Part shown: in pieces, positions 24,406 through 33,051 of the stretch
Layout: every line of letters starts with the position of its first letter
How positions within the stretch are numbered: the stretch's first letter is position 1
Assembly (NCBI GenBank): GCA_947491935.1
Contig: CANLLF010000001.1
Location: 372,001 to 436,000 of the forward strand
From: an uncultured Roseicyclus sp.
GTDB taxonomy: Bacteria; Pseudomonadota; Alphaproteobacteria; Rhodobacterales; Rhodobacteraceae
DNA: 64,000 nucleotides
Direction: 5' to 3'
Made by a program: the position numbers and the translations under genes
The notes under the pieces: generated by a model
Database searches by the model: none
The model's input: only the letters and a program-made list of their open reading frames with translations
What the model was told of the DNA's origin: nothing

Positions 24406-25236
24406 TCAAAGCCTTGCTTCAAGCTTTGTTTGCCCATCGGGCCCACCAGAAAACGCCACCCAATCCCGCAAACGGACCGTCGCATCTGCACCGTCCGAGA
24501 CAACCACGCCAATCGCATTCGTATCCTTGATGACCAACGCATGGTGCGCGGAAGATCCGGAGCAGTGCAGGGAACAAAACCCTCCGACCCGCATGGTATC
24601 CAACATGTGGCTCGGCCCACCTTCGGGGTTTCCATACATCGACCAGGCCCAGTCGACGATCCGATCCAACGCGTCGTCGGACCCGTGGATCGCGACGATT
24701 TCGTCGCCGGATATCACGAGTGCAGCCACAGCGTCCGGTGCGAAGTCCGTTATGAATTCGGCGACGCGCGTTTCCAGATCAACCGCGTCACCGCGGGGAA
24801 CCTCCACATTGGCGTAGTGCAAGATGGCCGATGGAGAAATCCCCGTCGACGTCGACGTGCGGGCGTCCGGTAGGTCGATCGTCTGGATGCCATTGATCGC
24901 GCTGGCCGCGAATTTGGCCTGCAAGTATTGGGCAATCTCCGCATCATCGTCGGGTTTGAGGCCCCCATCCACGCAGGTTTCCGGAATGTCGATGGACGAT
25001 CCGCCGGCTAAAATCTCCACGCACCGGAGTAGCCTCCGGTTTTCAACATCGAGCTCGATTAGCGATGTATCCGCAAGGCTGACACGAATCCGGCGTGCCA
25101 AGACGGTCCTATCGATGTGTCCTGCGATACAGCGCAATGCGTCCTCCGCCCCGGACGGCTCGGGTAAGCCATTGCCGGTCACACCCTGCTTCGCGCTGAC
25201 CAGAAGAGTGTCACGTACCGTTTGTATGTCGGTCAT
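24406..25236 (-). CDS. hypothetical protein, possible roadblock/LC7-like C-terminus, GTPase operon
   Basis: This 276-residue soluble protein is not recognised by any specific motif. The C-terminal half reads AVAALVISGDEIVAIHGSDDALDRIVDWAWSMYG (in two parts, about residues 170-203) then GGFCSLHCSG and ALVIKDTNAIGVVVSDGADA (about residues 220-255). That strand-helix-strand pattern is reminiscent of roadblock/LC7 proteins, which regulate small GTPases, but the resemblance is weak. It is the last gene of the minus-strand train and its start overlaps the preceding stop (ATGA at 25236-25233). It has no signal peptide or membrane segment. Residues 1-160 show only an SIDIPETCVDGG stretch of note. Confidence 0.55.
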   Translation of the reverse strand: MTDIQTVRDTLLVSAKQGVTGNGLPEPSGAEDALRCIAGHIDRTVLARRIRVSLADTSLIELDVENRRLLRCVEILAGGSSIDIPETCVDGGLKPDDDAEIAQYLQAKFAASAINGIQTIDLPDARTSTSTGISPSAILHYANVEVPRGDAVDLETRVAEFITDFAPDAVAALVISGDEIVAIHGSDDALDRIVDWAWSMYGNPEGGPSHMLDTMRVGGFCSLHCSGSSAHHALVIKDTNAIGVVVSDGADATVRLRDWVAFSGGPDGQTKLEARL

Positions 25237-25634
25237 TGGCCAAACTCCGAGACGGTGTGATCGATCACGAAATCCGCCATTGCCTGGAGAAGGGCGCCGA
25301 GATCTGCGTCAGGCGGGCAAAGGCAACTCAAGGAATTGCTCGGATTGCTCGGCGCGCGGACGAACAAGCGACCGCCTGTCGGATCGAAAACCACCACCTG
25401 ATCAAGCGTGTCATCGGGGTTCGGCGGCAGGGTGGAAAACACCTGTGCGGCCTCGGCGCATAGCGCATCGAGATATTCCTGGGGATGAAATAGATCTCCG
25501 TCTGCAGCAAGCACAAGGCCCGCCTCGATATCGCCCCAAACCGCCAAGATGCAATCCGACCGGCCGGATCGAAACTCCGCCAGGGGCGGGCGGCCCGATT
25601 GAACGCTGGCGGGATGACGGGATACCGGTTTCAT
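25233..25634 (-). CDS. small roadblock/LC7-like hypothetical protein
   Basis: The ATG at 25634 gives 133 residues and overlaps the upstream GTPase stop as TGATG; a start at 25685 is open but would overlap by 52 bp, so the shorter form is preferred. After a short polar leader the protein reads DCILAVWGDIEAGLVLAADG, then about 25 residues of helix, VVVFDPTGGRLFVRAP and PPDADLGALLQAMADFV. This strand order with a C-terminal PPDAxLG helix resembles roadblock/LC7 (MglB-like) domains that bind GTPases. The resemblance is by eye only. It sits directly after two GTPase genes, which makes a regulator role plausible. Confidence 0.55.
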   Translation of the reverse strand: MKPVSRHPASVQSGRPPLAEFRSGRSDCILAVWGDIEAGLVLAADGDLFHPQEYLDALCAEAAQVFSTLPPNPDDTLDQVVVFDPTGGRLFVRAPSNPSNSLSCLCPPDADLGALLQAMADFVIDHTVSEFGQ

Positions 25635-26467
25635 CAAGTTGGCTCGCCATGTGGCCGGTTTGGACGTCCCTCCCGGCGTTGCCATGTTGGCGCCTTGACC
25701 GCGACGCGACGGGGTATGACGGGCGCCGTCGATATGCGTTCGGAGCTTTCCGGAATCGGCTCGGGCGCGGCTTCCGCAGCCTTTGCAGATGGCTTACCAG
25801 AAAGGCAGACATCCAAGGCGCGTATCACATCAGCCATACCAGACGTCTTGCATTCGGACGGCGGTTCGCTCGCAGAAAGGAGCGACACCGGGTGGACCGA
25901 CCGGAACAGTCCCGCCGTCTCCCGCTCCACCCGGCCAAGAACCCGGGATCTGTCCGCATCCGACTCTAACTTGTCCATTCGCGTCAGCAACAAAAGACTG
26001 CGCTGGTGCAGCACATCCGGAGCCATATCCCAAATGGCGGCTTCGGATTGTCGCCACGCCTGGGTGGCGGGGGTGCACCAAATCACGATGTCCGCCAAGG
26101 GCAACAACGCATCCCAGATGTCGGGTGACATGTTCGGGTCCGAACTTCCTGGCATATCGATGAGTGAGAACCGCTCGAGGAATTCGGCCTGGAGCGGGAT
26201 GCGGACGGCACGTGTGCTGTGCAGCGGAACGTCGGACAGAATGCCATCTGGCAAGTCGATTTCCCGCCCATCGGCGGCAACCCGAACGGGCGCGCCTGTG
26301 CCGGCCACAAACCAGATCGGCGGCACCTGGGTAGCGGTTACGCGAACCGGCGATCGGGACGTGCCGAGAAGCACGTTGGCCAGCGTGCTCTTCCCGGCGC
26401 TGAATTCGCCAAGCAACACAATTACAGGCTTCCGGCCACCATCTCTCGCCACCATATCCATGGTCAT
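25634..26467 (-). CDS. dynamin-like / Era-like GTPase, short form
   Basis: This 277-residue protein has an N-terminal GTPase domain: G1 LGEFSAGKSTLAN near residue 20, a switch Thr in VTATQVPP near 45, G3 DMPGSSDPN near 104 and G4 TRMDK near 162. The GEFSAGKS loop and the switch spacing are those of dynamin-family and bacterial dynamin-like GTPases. After residue 225 it has a low-complexity Pro/Ala/Arg tail and no membrane helix. It shares the phrase IVIWCTPATQAW with IAIWCTRSFSVA of the gene at 28538-29698, so the two are paralogues. Its ATG overlaps the large GTPase stop (ATGA). It may act with that protein. Confidence 0.8.
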   Translation of the reverse strand: MTMDMVARDGGRKPVIVLLGEFSAGKSTLANVLLGTSRSPVRVTATQVPPIWFVAGTGAPVRVAADGREIDLPDGILSDVPLHSTRAVRIPLQAEFLERFSLIDMPGSSDPNMSPDIWDALLPLADIVIWCTPATQAWRQSEAAIWDMAPDVLHQRSLLLLTRMDKLESDADRSRVLGRVERETAGLFRSVHPVSLLSASEPPSECKTSGMADVIRALDVCLSGKPSAKAAEAAPEPIPESSERISTAPVIPRRVAVKAPTWQRREGRPNRPHGEPT

Positions 26468-28536
26468 GCGGGCACCTTTCGCTCTTCAGGCCCCTGGAAA
26501 TCGGTCAGAAGGGATCGGGCCTCGGTCAACGCCGAATGTTGAGCATCAAGGGCGTCCGCCTGTTTCCGGCGTAAATCCTCGAGATCGGAATGATCCCTGC
26601 TTGCGAGGTTCAAAAATACCGCCCGCTGCCCGGCCATGAATTCATCCAGTTTTCCCATCAAGGCGGCCTTGTAAGGGGTGGCCAAATCCGCCTTCAGCGC
26701 ATCCACAAGTGGCGCGATTTCGGCGTCGATCAACGCGCGGAATTCCTCGGCATACGCCTGGTAGGTTCGCCGTTTGCGCCACCAGCGCGACCACCAACTG
26801 CCCTTGATGTCGAGCGCGATGGTCTGCCCCAGAAGCACAGGCGCCGGAGGTTGCGGTGCGGCCGGCGGCTCAAGATCAAACCCGACATCGGACAGCGAAT
26901 AGCTTTGCAGGAACAGGTCCTTCAACTCGTTGGAGCACCTCAGATACCCATCTTCCCCGGCCCGGGACGCTTTCGCGGCGAACACCTGATATCCGGTTTT
27001 CAGAAGCAGACGCAGGCCGGCGGGATCGTATGTCCAAACTTCATCTTCGCCGTAAATCTCCAGATGTTTGATCAGAGAGGTGACGGCCCTCGAAACGAAG
27101 GTTTGGCGCGACTTGTCCAATCGCGCGTCAAGAGCATCGAGAAGACCATCAAGCTCGGATCCAAGCCTGTCGGTCACCCGTTCGCTCGTGCGATCCAACG
27201 CCTTGGTCAGCGCGGCCATATCCACGGGCTGCGCAGGGCCTTCCACGGCGCGCCGGTCCGCCATGGCGCGGGAGGCTGAGATGGCGTTTGCGATGTTTCG
27301 CGCATCGCTTGCAATGGCGGCAACGTGTTCCGCCCCCTCGCCCACCACGATGCGCTCGGCGATTGCTTGGCCGAGCGCCGGCAGGCCCGACAGTGTCCAA
27401 ACCATCGCAAACGGATCCTTTTCGGGCGCCGTTTGGGTCGCTTCATACTCGGCCAGATTGATCAACGCGCTTGCGCTGGCCTTGCTCAAGGCGCCCAGTT
27501 CGCCGGTTAGTGCACGATGGGCCCAAACCGCACTGCCAAAGATGATCTTCGTGTCCGTCGACACGTTCTGCCCTGCAAGCGTTTTACGAATGGAATCACG
27601 GATTTCGGGGATTTCGCGAGCCGGATTTTCCAATTCATCAACGCGGTTTACAAAGATCGCGACGTCCCGCGTGGGGATATTCGAAATCAACCGGATCAAC
27701 GCGAGATCGACCGTCGACAGGGCCTGATGCGCCGAGAGGACCATCACGCAAAGCCGACTGCCTCGCATCGCGTTCACGGTGATCTGCTCGCGAACCATGA
27801 ACGTATCGTTGACCCCTGGCGTGTCTCGCAGGCAGATCGGTAGCGGCAATGCGGGCAAGCTGACGTAGAGATCCGCCGATTTCGTGATATCGGCAAATCG
27901 TCCTTGCGATTTCTCGGCACTGGTATCGAGATCGAAATCGTCGCCAAGGCACACGTAGCGCTGGATCAACTCTTCGTCGACATAGCCATATTCGTGGGCC
28001 TGACCCAATAATTGCTCGAAACTCGCCCCCAACCGGGCCCGGGATTTCTCCCGCATGTCCGACAATTGCCGACGGACCTTTTCGAGCTCCTTGTCGGCAC
28101 CAGCGCGGCTGGCAAGCTCCCCCACGCGCCCGCCTGTATTCAACAAGTTGGCCCACTCGTCCTCCGCAAAGAACCGAAATTGGGCGCGCTGATTGGCTTC
28201 CTTCAGCACCGGGGACAAGTGGAGCGACGTGACGACGGATGTCCACGGATTGACGTCCGATGGCAGAAGCGTTCCACCGCCCGACATGGCATTCACCAAC
28301 GAGGTTTTGCCCGCTTTTACCTGGCCGATCAACGTCACCGACGGCTCAAACCGGCGCATCCGGCGGCGCAGCTTTTGAATGGCTTCAACGCTGGTTTCGT
28401 CCGCGACCTTTTGCAGATGATCCAAAGCGCCCGCGACCTTGCGCCTGTCCCGAACCAGCGGGGCGAGGCCTCGATACGTGTCCTCGATAAGCGCTGTGCC
28501 GGGATGTATGTGCGGAATGATACGGTCTTGTTTCAT
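26464..28536 (-). CDS. large dynamin-like GTPase
   Basis: This 690-residue protein carries G1 IGQVKAGKTSLVNAM near residue 69, G3 LRDTPGVNDTF near 236 and G4 VNRVDE near 300, with a long insertion between G1 and G3 that contains charged helices (about residues 135-175). The C-terminal 200 residues are helical, with a WWSRWWRKRR patch near residue 595 that could bind membrane, like the paddle of bacterial dynamins. The ATG at 28536 begins two bases after the previous stop (TAA at 28540-28538); an ATG 11 codons upstream would overlap it. The gene is coupled to the short GTPase downstream. Bacterial dynamin-like proteins often work as pairs. Confidence 0.82.
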   Translation of the reverse strand: MKQDRIIPHIHPGTALIEDTYRGLAPLVRDRRKVAGALDHLQKVADETSVEAIQKLRRRMRRFEPSVTLIGQVKAGKTSLVNAMSGGGTLLPSDVNPWTSVVTSLHLSPVLKEANQRAQFRFFAEDEWANLLNTGGRVGELASRAGADKELEKVRRQLSDMREKSRARLGASFEQLLGQAHEYGYVDEELIQRYVCLGDDFDLDTSAEKSQGRFADITKSADLYVSLPALPLPICLRDTPGVNDTFMVREQITVNAMRGSRLCVMVLSAHQALSTVDLALIRLISNIPTRDVAIFVNRVDELENPAREIPEIRDSIRKTLAGQNVSTDTKIIFGSAVWAHRALTGELGALSKASASALINLAEYEATQTAPEKDPFAMVWTLSGLPALGQAIAERIVVGEGAEHVAAIASDARNIANAISASRAMADRRAVEGPAQPVDMAALTKALDRTSERVTDRLGSELDGLLDALDARLDKSRQTFVSRAVTSLIKHLEIYGEDEVWTYDPAGLRLLLKTGYQVFAAKASRAGEDGYLRCSNELKDLFLQSYSLSDVGFDLEPPAAPQPPAPVLLGQTIALDIKGSWWSRWWRKRRTYQAYAEEFRALIDAEIAPLVDALKADLATPYKAALMGKLDEFMAGQRAVFLNLASRDHSDLEDLRRKQADALDAQHSALTEARSLLTDFQGPEERKVPA

Positions 28537-28537
28537 C

Positions 28538-29698
28538 TTAGTCGGTTCCCCATCCCAATGTCTGCTCAAACGCGACCCGCAATTGAAACAGCATGGCTGC
28601 GGCGTCTTGAGCCTGCTCGGCCCCAGCCTCGATCCGGAGAAGCGTTGTGGTGTCGCAGACCTCTTCGATCATCGCCTGCAACGCGCGGATGGGTGCAATG
28701 TCGTCCGGCCAGTTTTCCGCGCGATCCCGAAGGCCCTCCACAATATCGATGCACTCATCGAGAGCCGTCCCAGGCCACTCTTGCGATGGGTCCATCGCCG
28801 CCAAAACATCCACCAGATCCCTGGCGCGCGCCATGAGAAACAGGAATGGCTCAGACAGGATTGGACGCAGATCCAGTTTGTGTTTCACCGACGTCTGATT
28901 GGTGCCAGTGCGTCCCTCCCCCGGCGCGTCGTCGGGTGTTTCGACCGCCAGGTGCCGCAACCGGTGAAGGAACAATTGCGCCATATCCAGATCGGCATTG
29001 CGGGCGTCTTCGATGTCGGATGTCAGTCGCGTAATAAGCGGCTCGATGTCGAGGGTAGTGCCCGCCTCATGCCCGGCCGTGACGAAGGTCTCGGTAAAAT
29101 TTGCGACGGCCCCATGCCGAGGGATCGATACGTCCCGGCGAGTTTCCAGCAGATAGGCGTGTTGGGTCAGGCGTTCCGGCGCATGGCCCCAGATCCGCGC
29201 GTCCGCAACGCTGAAGGATCGGGTGCACCAGATCGCGATCTCCGACCGCCGTGCTGCCCAGGACAGGGCCGGTTTATGCATTGCGGGATCGGGCTCAAGC
29301 GCGAGCACCAGGAACGACATCGAGCGTAGATTTTCGACCGGAAGTTCCATTTGCAGGAATACCGGTTCGCGTTTGACCGTGTCCGCCGATGGCCAGCCGC
29401 TTTCAGCGAGTGTCGTACCATCCTCCAAGGTTGCGACGGATTTGGGAACGGTTCCGTATTTCAATTCCATCGCCGGTGGCTGAGCCGCGCGTGGGAGGTG
29501 CGTCGAGCCCAGAATGGCTTGAACGACCCGCGCGATGTCACCGCGTGACGGCCCCAGCAAGCAGACGCGCGCCGGACGCCGCAGGGTATCGGCCAGGCGC
29601 GCGCAACGATCCGCCTCGCGCGCGGGCAAGCGCGCTGAAGCGACCAAGGTGTCGAGTTGTGCAATCGCTTCGTGTGGAGCGAAGGCAAACGCAAGCAT
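28538..29698 (-). CDS. degenerate dynamin-like GTPase (pseudo-GTPase)
   Basis: This 386-residue protein aligns by eye with the short GTPase of this operon, but its P-loop is broken. LLGPSRGDIARVVQAILG near residue 47 stands where the active paralogues have LLGEFSAGKSTLANVLLG. The invariant Lys and Ser/Thr are lost. The G3 and G4 motifs are also absent, while IAIWCTRSFSVADARIW near residue 155 keeps the strand found after G3 in the paralogue. The rest is helical. It would not hydrolyse GTP and may be a partner or scaffold for the two active GTPases. It begins three bases after the phosphatase stop. Frame and length are intact, so this is not a decayed gene. Confidence 0.72.
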   Translation of the reverse strand: MLAFAFAPHEAIAQLDTLVASARLPAREADRCARLADTLRRPARVCLLGPSRGDIARVVQAILGSTHLPRAAQPPAMELKYGTVPKSVATLEDGTTLAESGWPSADTVKREPVFLQMELPVENLRSMSFLVLALEPDPAMHKPALSWAARRSEIAIWCTRSFSVADARIWGHAPERLTQHAYLLETRRDVSIPRHGAVANFTETFVTAGHEAGTTLDIEPLITRLTSDIEDARNADLDMAQLFLHRLRHLAVETPDDAPGEGRTGTNQTSVKHKLDLRPILSEPFLFLMARARDLVDVLAAMDPSQEWPGTALDECIDIVEGLRDRAENWPDDIAPIRALQAMIEEVCDTTTLLRIEAGAEQAQDAAAMLFQLRVAFEQTLGWGTD

Positions 29699-29700
29699 GT

Positions 29701-30585
29701 CTACCTCCGCGGGTTCGCCTGAACGGGTGGCGTGACGGCCCGACGGAACGCCTTGAACATCGCGTTGGATGTGGACCGGATCGAACTTGGCCGAACCCGT
29801 CGTTTCGCCTGCTGCACCCGGATCACGACGATCGAGGTATTGTCCTGCTCGGGGTCATCCATCGTGGAAAGGGCATCCATCAGATCTTGAGCAATCTCTT
29901 GGCTGCCGTCACGACGCGCCCGCAGCAAGAGCGCCTCGATGATGGGATCGGGAAGGAATTGAAGGCCGTCACTGGCCAGGATCAAGATGTCATCGGGGCG
30001 CAAGGTGGTGGGTTCTTCGGGGCAATCAACGTGGGAAACCGCGCCGCCCATAAGCGCGGATGTCAGGCAATTGCGTTGTGGGTGATCGGCAGCTTCCGCT
30101 TCACTCAGCATGCCACGGGCCAGCATCAGATCGATTTGCGGGGCCATCGAATGGTCCGCGTTCAATCGGGAGAGTGTCTCGTCACGGAACAGGTACAAGA
30201 CGGAATCGCCAACCGAGATCCAATGCAGCTTATCGCGCACTGCAACCGCCGCGACGACGGTCCCGCCCATGCCCTGATGGGTTGGCTGTTCTTTCACGCA
30301 TTCCGTCAGGTTGGCATTTGCGTTACGCATGGAGGCGCGTAAGACGTTCGGCAGATCAGCGCCCGGATGCAATGTGCCGAGGCTTAGCCCGGCGAACATT
30401 TCCGCGACGATCGTGCGGCTTGCCAGATCCCCGGAGGCGTGCCCCCCCATGCCGTCGGACAGAATTGCGAACCCGTGATCCATGCCGACCGGAAACGCCA
30501 CAGCCAGCGCGTCTTCCTGCCGCGACCGGGCACCAAGTGCGAGGGCAGAGGACACATCGAATTCAAGGCGCGACGTCTCAGTCAT
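29701..30585 (-). CDS. PP2C-family serine/threonine phosphatase
   Basis: This 294-residue phosphatase has ALGARSRQEDA near residue 17, the metal-binding ILSDGMGGHASGDLAS near residue 42, HWISVGDSVLYLF near 122, LILASDGLQF near 200 and DDPEQDNTSIVVI near 240, all PP2C motifs with their Asp residues. A basic tail of about 40 residues follows. It should remove phosphate added by the kinase two genes upstream. The ATG at 30585 overlaps the FHA gene stop by eight bases; an open extension of 30 codons is rejected because it lies inside the FHA gene. Kinase, FHA and phosphatase form a classic signalling trio. Confidence 0.92.
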   Translation of the reverse strand: MTETSRLEFDVSSALALGARSRQEDALAVAFPVGMDHGFAILSDGMGGHASGDLASRTIVAEMFAGLSLGTLHPGADLPNVLRASMRNANANLTECVKEQPTHQGMGGTVVAAVAVRDKLHWISVGDSVLYLFRDETLSRLNADHSMAPQIDLMLARGMLSEAEAADHPQRNCLTSALMGGAVSHVDCPEEPTTLRPDDILILASDGLQFLPDPIIEALLLRARRDGSQEIAQDLMDALSTMDDPEQDNTSIVVIRVQQAKRRVRPSSIRSTSNAMFKAFRRAVTPPVQANPRR

Positions 30586-31351
30586 GGACCGGGCCTGCGC
30601 CTTGTTCCGTGTCCGTATCGGCCCATGTGAACTCCTCGCCACAAAACGCGTGGAACCGCAGGGACGTTTTGCCAATCCGGATCAGATCGCCATGTATCAG
30701 TTCCTCGGTCGTCAAGACGGGCGTGCCGTTGCGCCGAACGACGTTGGCCTTGTTGCCATGGCCGAGGAAAAACAGGTTCTGCTCCTCATCGTAGACAACC
30801 GACGCATGGCCTTCGCGCGAGATGCTTTCATCACCGAAATCGAGAGCAATATCCTGATCGGAGCCGCGACCGATGGCCGAAACGCTGGTAGACACCGCGA
30901 AGTAAGCCCCGCGCCCTGGCCCGTCTATAACCACAAGGAAGCCGGCGGGCAGTTGCGGCCCCTTGTTCGCTTTCTCGGCGGTGCCAAATGCATCGACGTC
31001 CAGTTCCTGTGCATGGAATCCGAGAATACGGGTTTTGGCCCGACCGCCGCCTGGAGCGGAAGATGCGTCGATAGAGGGTGTGGGTTCGCGACGGCGTTGC
31101 GTCGGCGGCACGCGATCATGTACTGGGGCGGCGGTAGATTCTGGGCGCGGATCCGCAGGCGCACCCTCATCCGCCTCAATATCCCAGATCTGGCGTTTGC
31201 TCGTGGTACCGTGAGTTTCTGGCGTGACACGGCGTGGGGCCGGTGCCGAGGTGGCTGGCGCCTTATCACGCGAGGGTTCGGCATCCGCCTTCGGTGTATC
31301 CACCGGCGGTCTCATGCGGACTGCGACATTGCGGAGTCGGTTCATGCTCAT
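30578..31351 (-). CDS. FHA-domain protein
   Basis: This 257-residue protein has a Pro- and charge-rich disordered N-terminal half (residues 1-100), then a TRILGFHAQELD stretch near residue 107 and a C-terminal FHA domain (about residues 138-235). The FHA signature is GRGSDQDI (residues 161-168), SISREGHA (177-184) and N at 200/203, the phosphothreonine-binding loops. It should bind phosphorylated partners made by the adjacent kinase. The start overlaps the kinase stop (ATGA). The TRILGF motif before the FHA domain resembles that in FHA proteins found with type VI secretion, but no type VI genes are here. Confidence 0.88.
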   Translation of the reverse strand: MSMNRLRNVAVRMRPPVDTPKADAEPSRDKAPATSAPAPRRVTPETHGTTSKRQIWDIEADEGAPADPRPESTAAPVHDRVPPTQRRREPTPSIDASSAPGGGRAKTRILGFHAQELDVDAFGTAEKANKGPQLPAGFLVVIDGPGRGAYFAVSTSVSAIGRGSDQDIALDFGDESISREGHASVVYDEEQNLFFLGHGNKANVVRRNGTPVLTTEELIHGDLIRIGKTSLRFHAFCGEEFTWADTDTEQGAGPVHD

Positions 31352-32793
31352 GCCATTTCCTCGGTTTGATCATCCCCATGATCGGGTTTGCTTTCGGTTT
31401 GGGCGGGGCGTCCAAAACGACCAATCCATCCAAAAAGGATGGGCGACTTCGGTTCTTCCTCGGGCTCTGGTTCGGGTTCCTCGGGCTTCATGTATTTCAG
31501 GCGCATTTTTTCAATTGGCTGCAGCGGAGCGTCTTCCCTGGGTCCGGCGCGTCCGATTTCTTGATCCAGCGCGTCCACATCGTCATCGAGGTCGGCTGCA
31601 AACGCATCTTCGTCGAGACAGAATTCCTGGCTGGGGGCCAGCAGCGCGGGCACGACACAGGCCTGGCCATGTTGCTTTGACTGCGCTGCCGCACGTGCCT
31701 TGGTTTTGGATTCGGCCTCTGCATTTGCTCGTTTTGGCTGAAAATCCTTGAAAAAGTCTTTCACGAGCTTCGCGACTGTCTGATCGAGGTTCTGATCCCG
31801 TTCCGCGGCCTGGATCAGTTTCTTCTTCCGCAACTCCTCATCGATGGTCCCTTGCCACGCTTCGGCGGTCTGCAGCCGTTCCTTGGGGAACAGGTTCAGG
31901 CAGGTGTTGATCGCGGCGATAAACGCGGCGTCATAGCCTTCGATCCGGCCCAAAGGAGTGAGCGGATCGGGTTCGTCGCGGGCAGCTGCAGCCATGCGGC
32001 TATGGCTGCTGGCGGGGGGACGCCCGCTCAGGACATGGTGAAAGGTTGCCGCAAGCGCGTACAGATCGCTTGCATAAACCTGATCGCTGCCCGCCATGTA
32101 GAATTCCTGAGGCGAGTAACCGTCCTTAACCGTCAGGATCTTGGACAGAACCCGGCTGACGCGCGTTGCGTCTTCGCGCGCTGCACCGAAATCGATGAGC
32201 ACCGGAAGATTATCGTCATCGATCAGGATGTTATCGGGTGAGATATCACGGTGAAGAATATCGTGGCGATGGATGTAGTTGACGGCCTGGAGGAGCTGCG
32301 ACAGCAAGGTTTTCACGGCGTCGGGGGTTAACCGCGCGGGGTCGGTTTCGATGATGTCCAGAAGGGTGCGCCCTTCGACGAAATCCATCGCCATGTATGC
32401 GGTGTCGTTGTCGCGGAAGTACTGGTGAACGCCCACGATGTAAGGGTGCTGGAGGCTGGCCAGCGCACGCGCCTCCTTCTCGAACAACTCCAAGATGGCT
32501 TCAAATTCAACGGCGTTGCCCTGCGATCGCACGCGCACGGTCTGATTGGCGCGAAAGCACATGGCGCTTGGGAAGCACTCCTTGATGACAACACGGCGGC
32601 CAAGGCTGTCACGGGCGAGATAAGTCACACCAAATCCGCCAGCGTTCAGGTATTGGTCGATCGTGTATTGGCCACCGCAGAGGATCGAGCCTGGGGGCAG
32701 TTCATCGCCCTGTATGTCTGCCCGGTCGGATGCCATTTCGAGACCTGTTTTCCCACTTTCGTCGCTTGTCATTTTCCACCGACAGACGCGCAT
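31348..32793 (-). CDS. serine/threonine protein kinase
   Basis: This 481-residue protein has a complete eukaryotic-type kinase domain at about residues 43-320: glycine loop AGGFGVTY (51-58), VVIKE with Lys 71, Glu 107 in the C helix, HRDISPDN (181-188), DFGAAR (201-206), GYSPQEFY in place of APE and the structural Asp at 243. Residues 340-481 are acidic and charged, with a Pro/Glu run, and no membrane helix is present, so it is cytosolic. Possible starts are 32793, 32772 and 32736; the first is listed but none has a decisive ribosome site. It is the first gene of the signalling/GTPase set and lies 258 bp after the M50 protease gene. That gap holds no gene. Confidence 0.9.
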   Translation of the reverse strand: MRVCRWKMTSDESGKTGLEMASDRADIQGDELPPGSILCGGQYTIDQYLNAGGFGVTYLARDSLGRRVVIKECFPSAMCFRANQTVRVRSQGNAVEFEAILELFEKEARALASLQHPYIVGVHQYFRDNDTAYMAMDFVEGRTLLDIIETDPARLTPDAVKTLLSQLLQAVNYIHRHDILHRDISPDNILIDDDNLPVLIDFGAAREDATRVSRVLSKILTVKDGYSPQEFYMAGSDQVYASDLYALAATFHHVLSGRPPASSHSRMAAAARDEPDPLTPLGRIEGYDAAFIAAINTCLNLFPKERLQTAEAWQGTIDEELRKKKLIQAAERDQNLDQTVAKLVKDFFKDFQPKRANAEAESKTKARAAAQSKQHGQACVVPALLAPSQEFCLDEDAFAADLDDDVDALDQEIGRAGPREDAPLQPIEKMRLKYMKPEEPEPEPEEEPKSPILFGWIGRFGRPAQTESKPDHGDDQTEEMA

Positions 32794-33051
32794 ATCGGCC
32801 GATTGCCCCGAGGTTGCGCACCCTATTTCGGCACTCTTTATTTAGCGTTTGAAAAGTGGCTGAAAGGTGTCGGAACCCAGCGAGGTCGACGACGAATACC
32901 AGCAATTCCTTGCAAATTGATCGCCAATACGGCGCGTCCGGGCGCTCAGTTCAGGGGACAAGATCAGCTTGCCATGTCCCTGTTTGTACCGGGTTGCATG
33001 CCTTGGCGGGACACGGCGAAAACATAGGGAGGTTCCGGCCGATTTACCGCC

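Noticed and set aside
24406-32793. Type VI secretion regulatory segment
   Set aside because: Kinase, FHA and PP2C suggest it, but no sheath, baseplate, Hcp, VgrG or ClpV gene is in the window.
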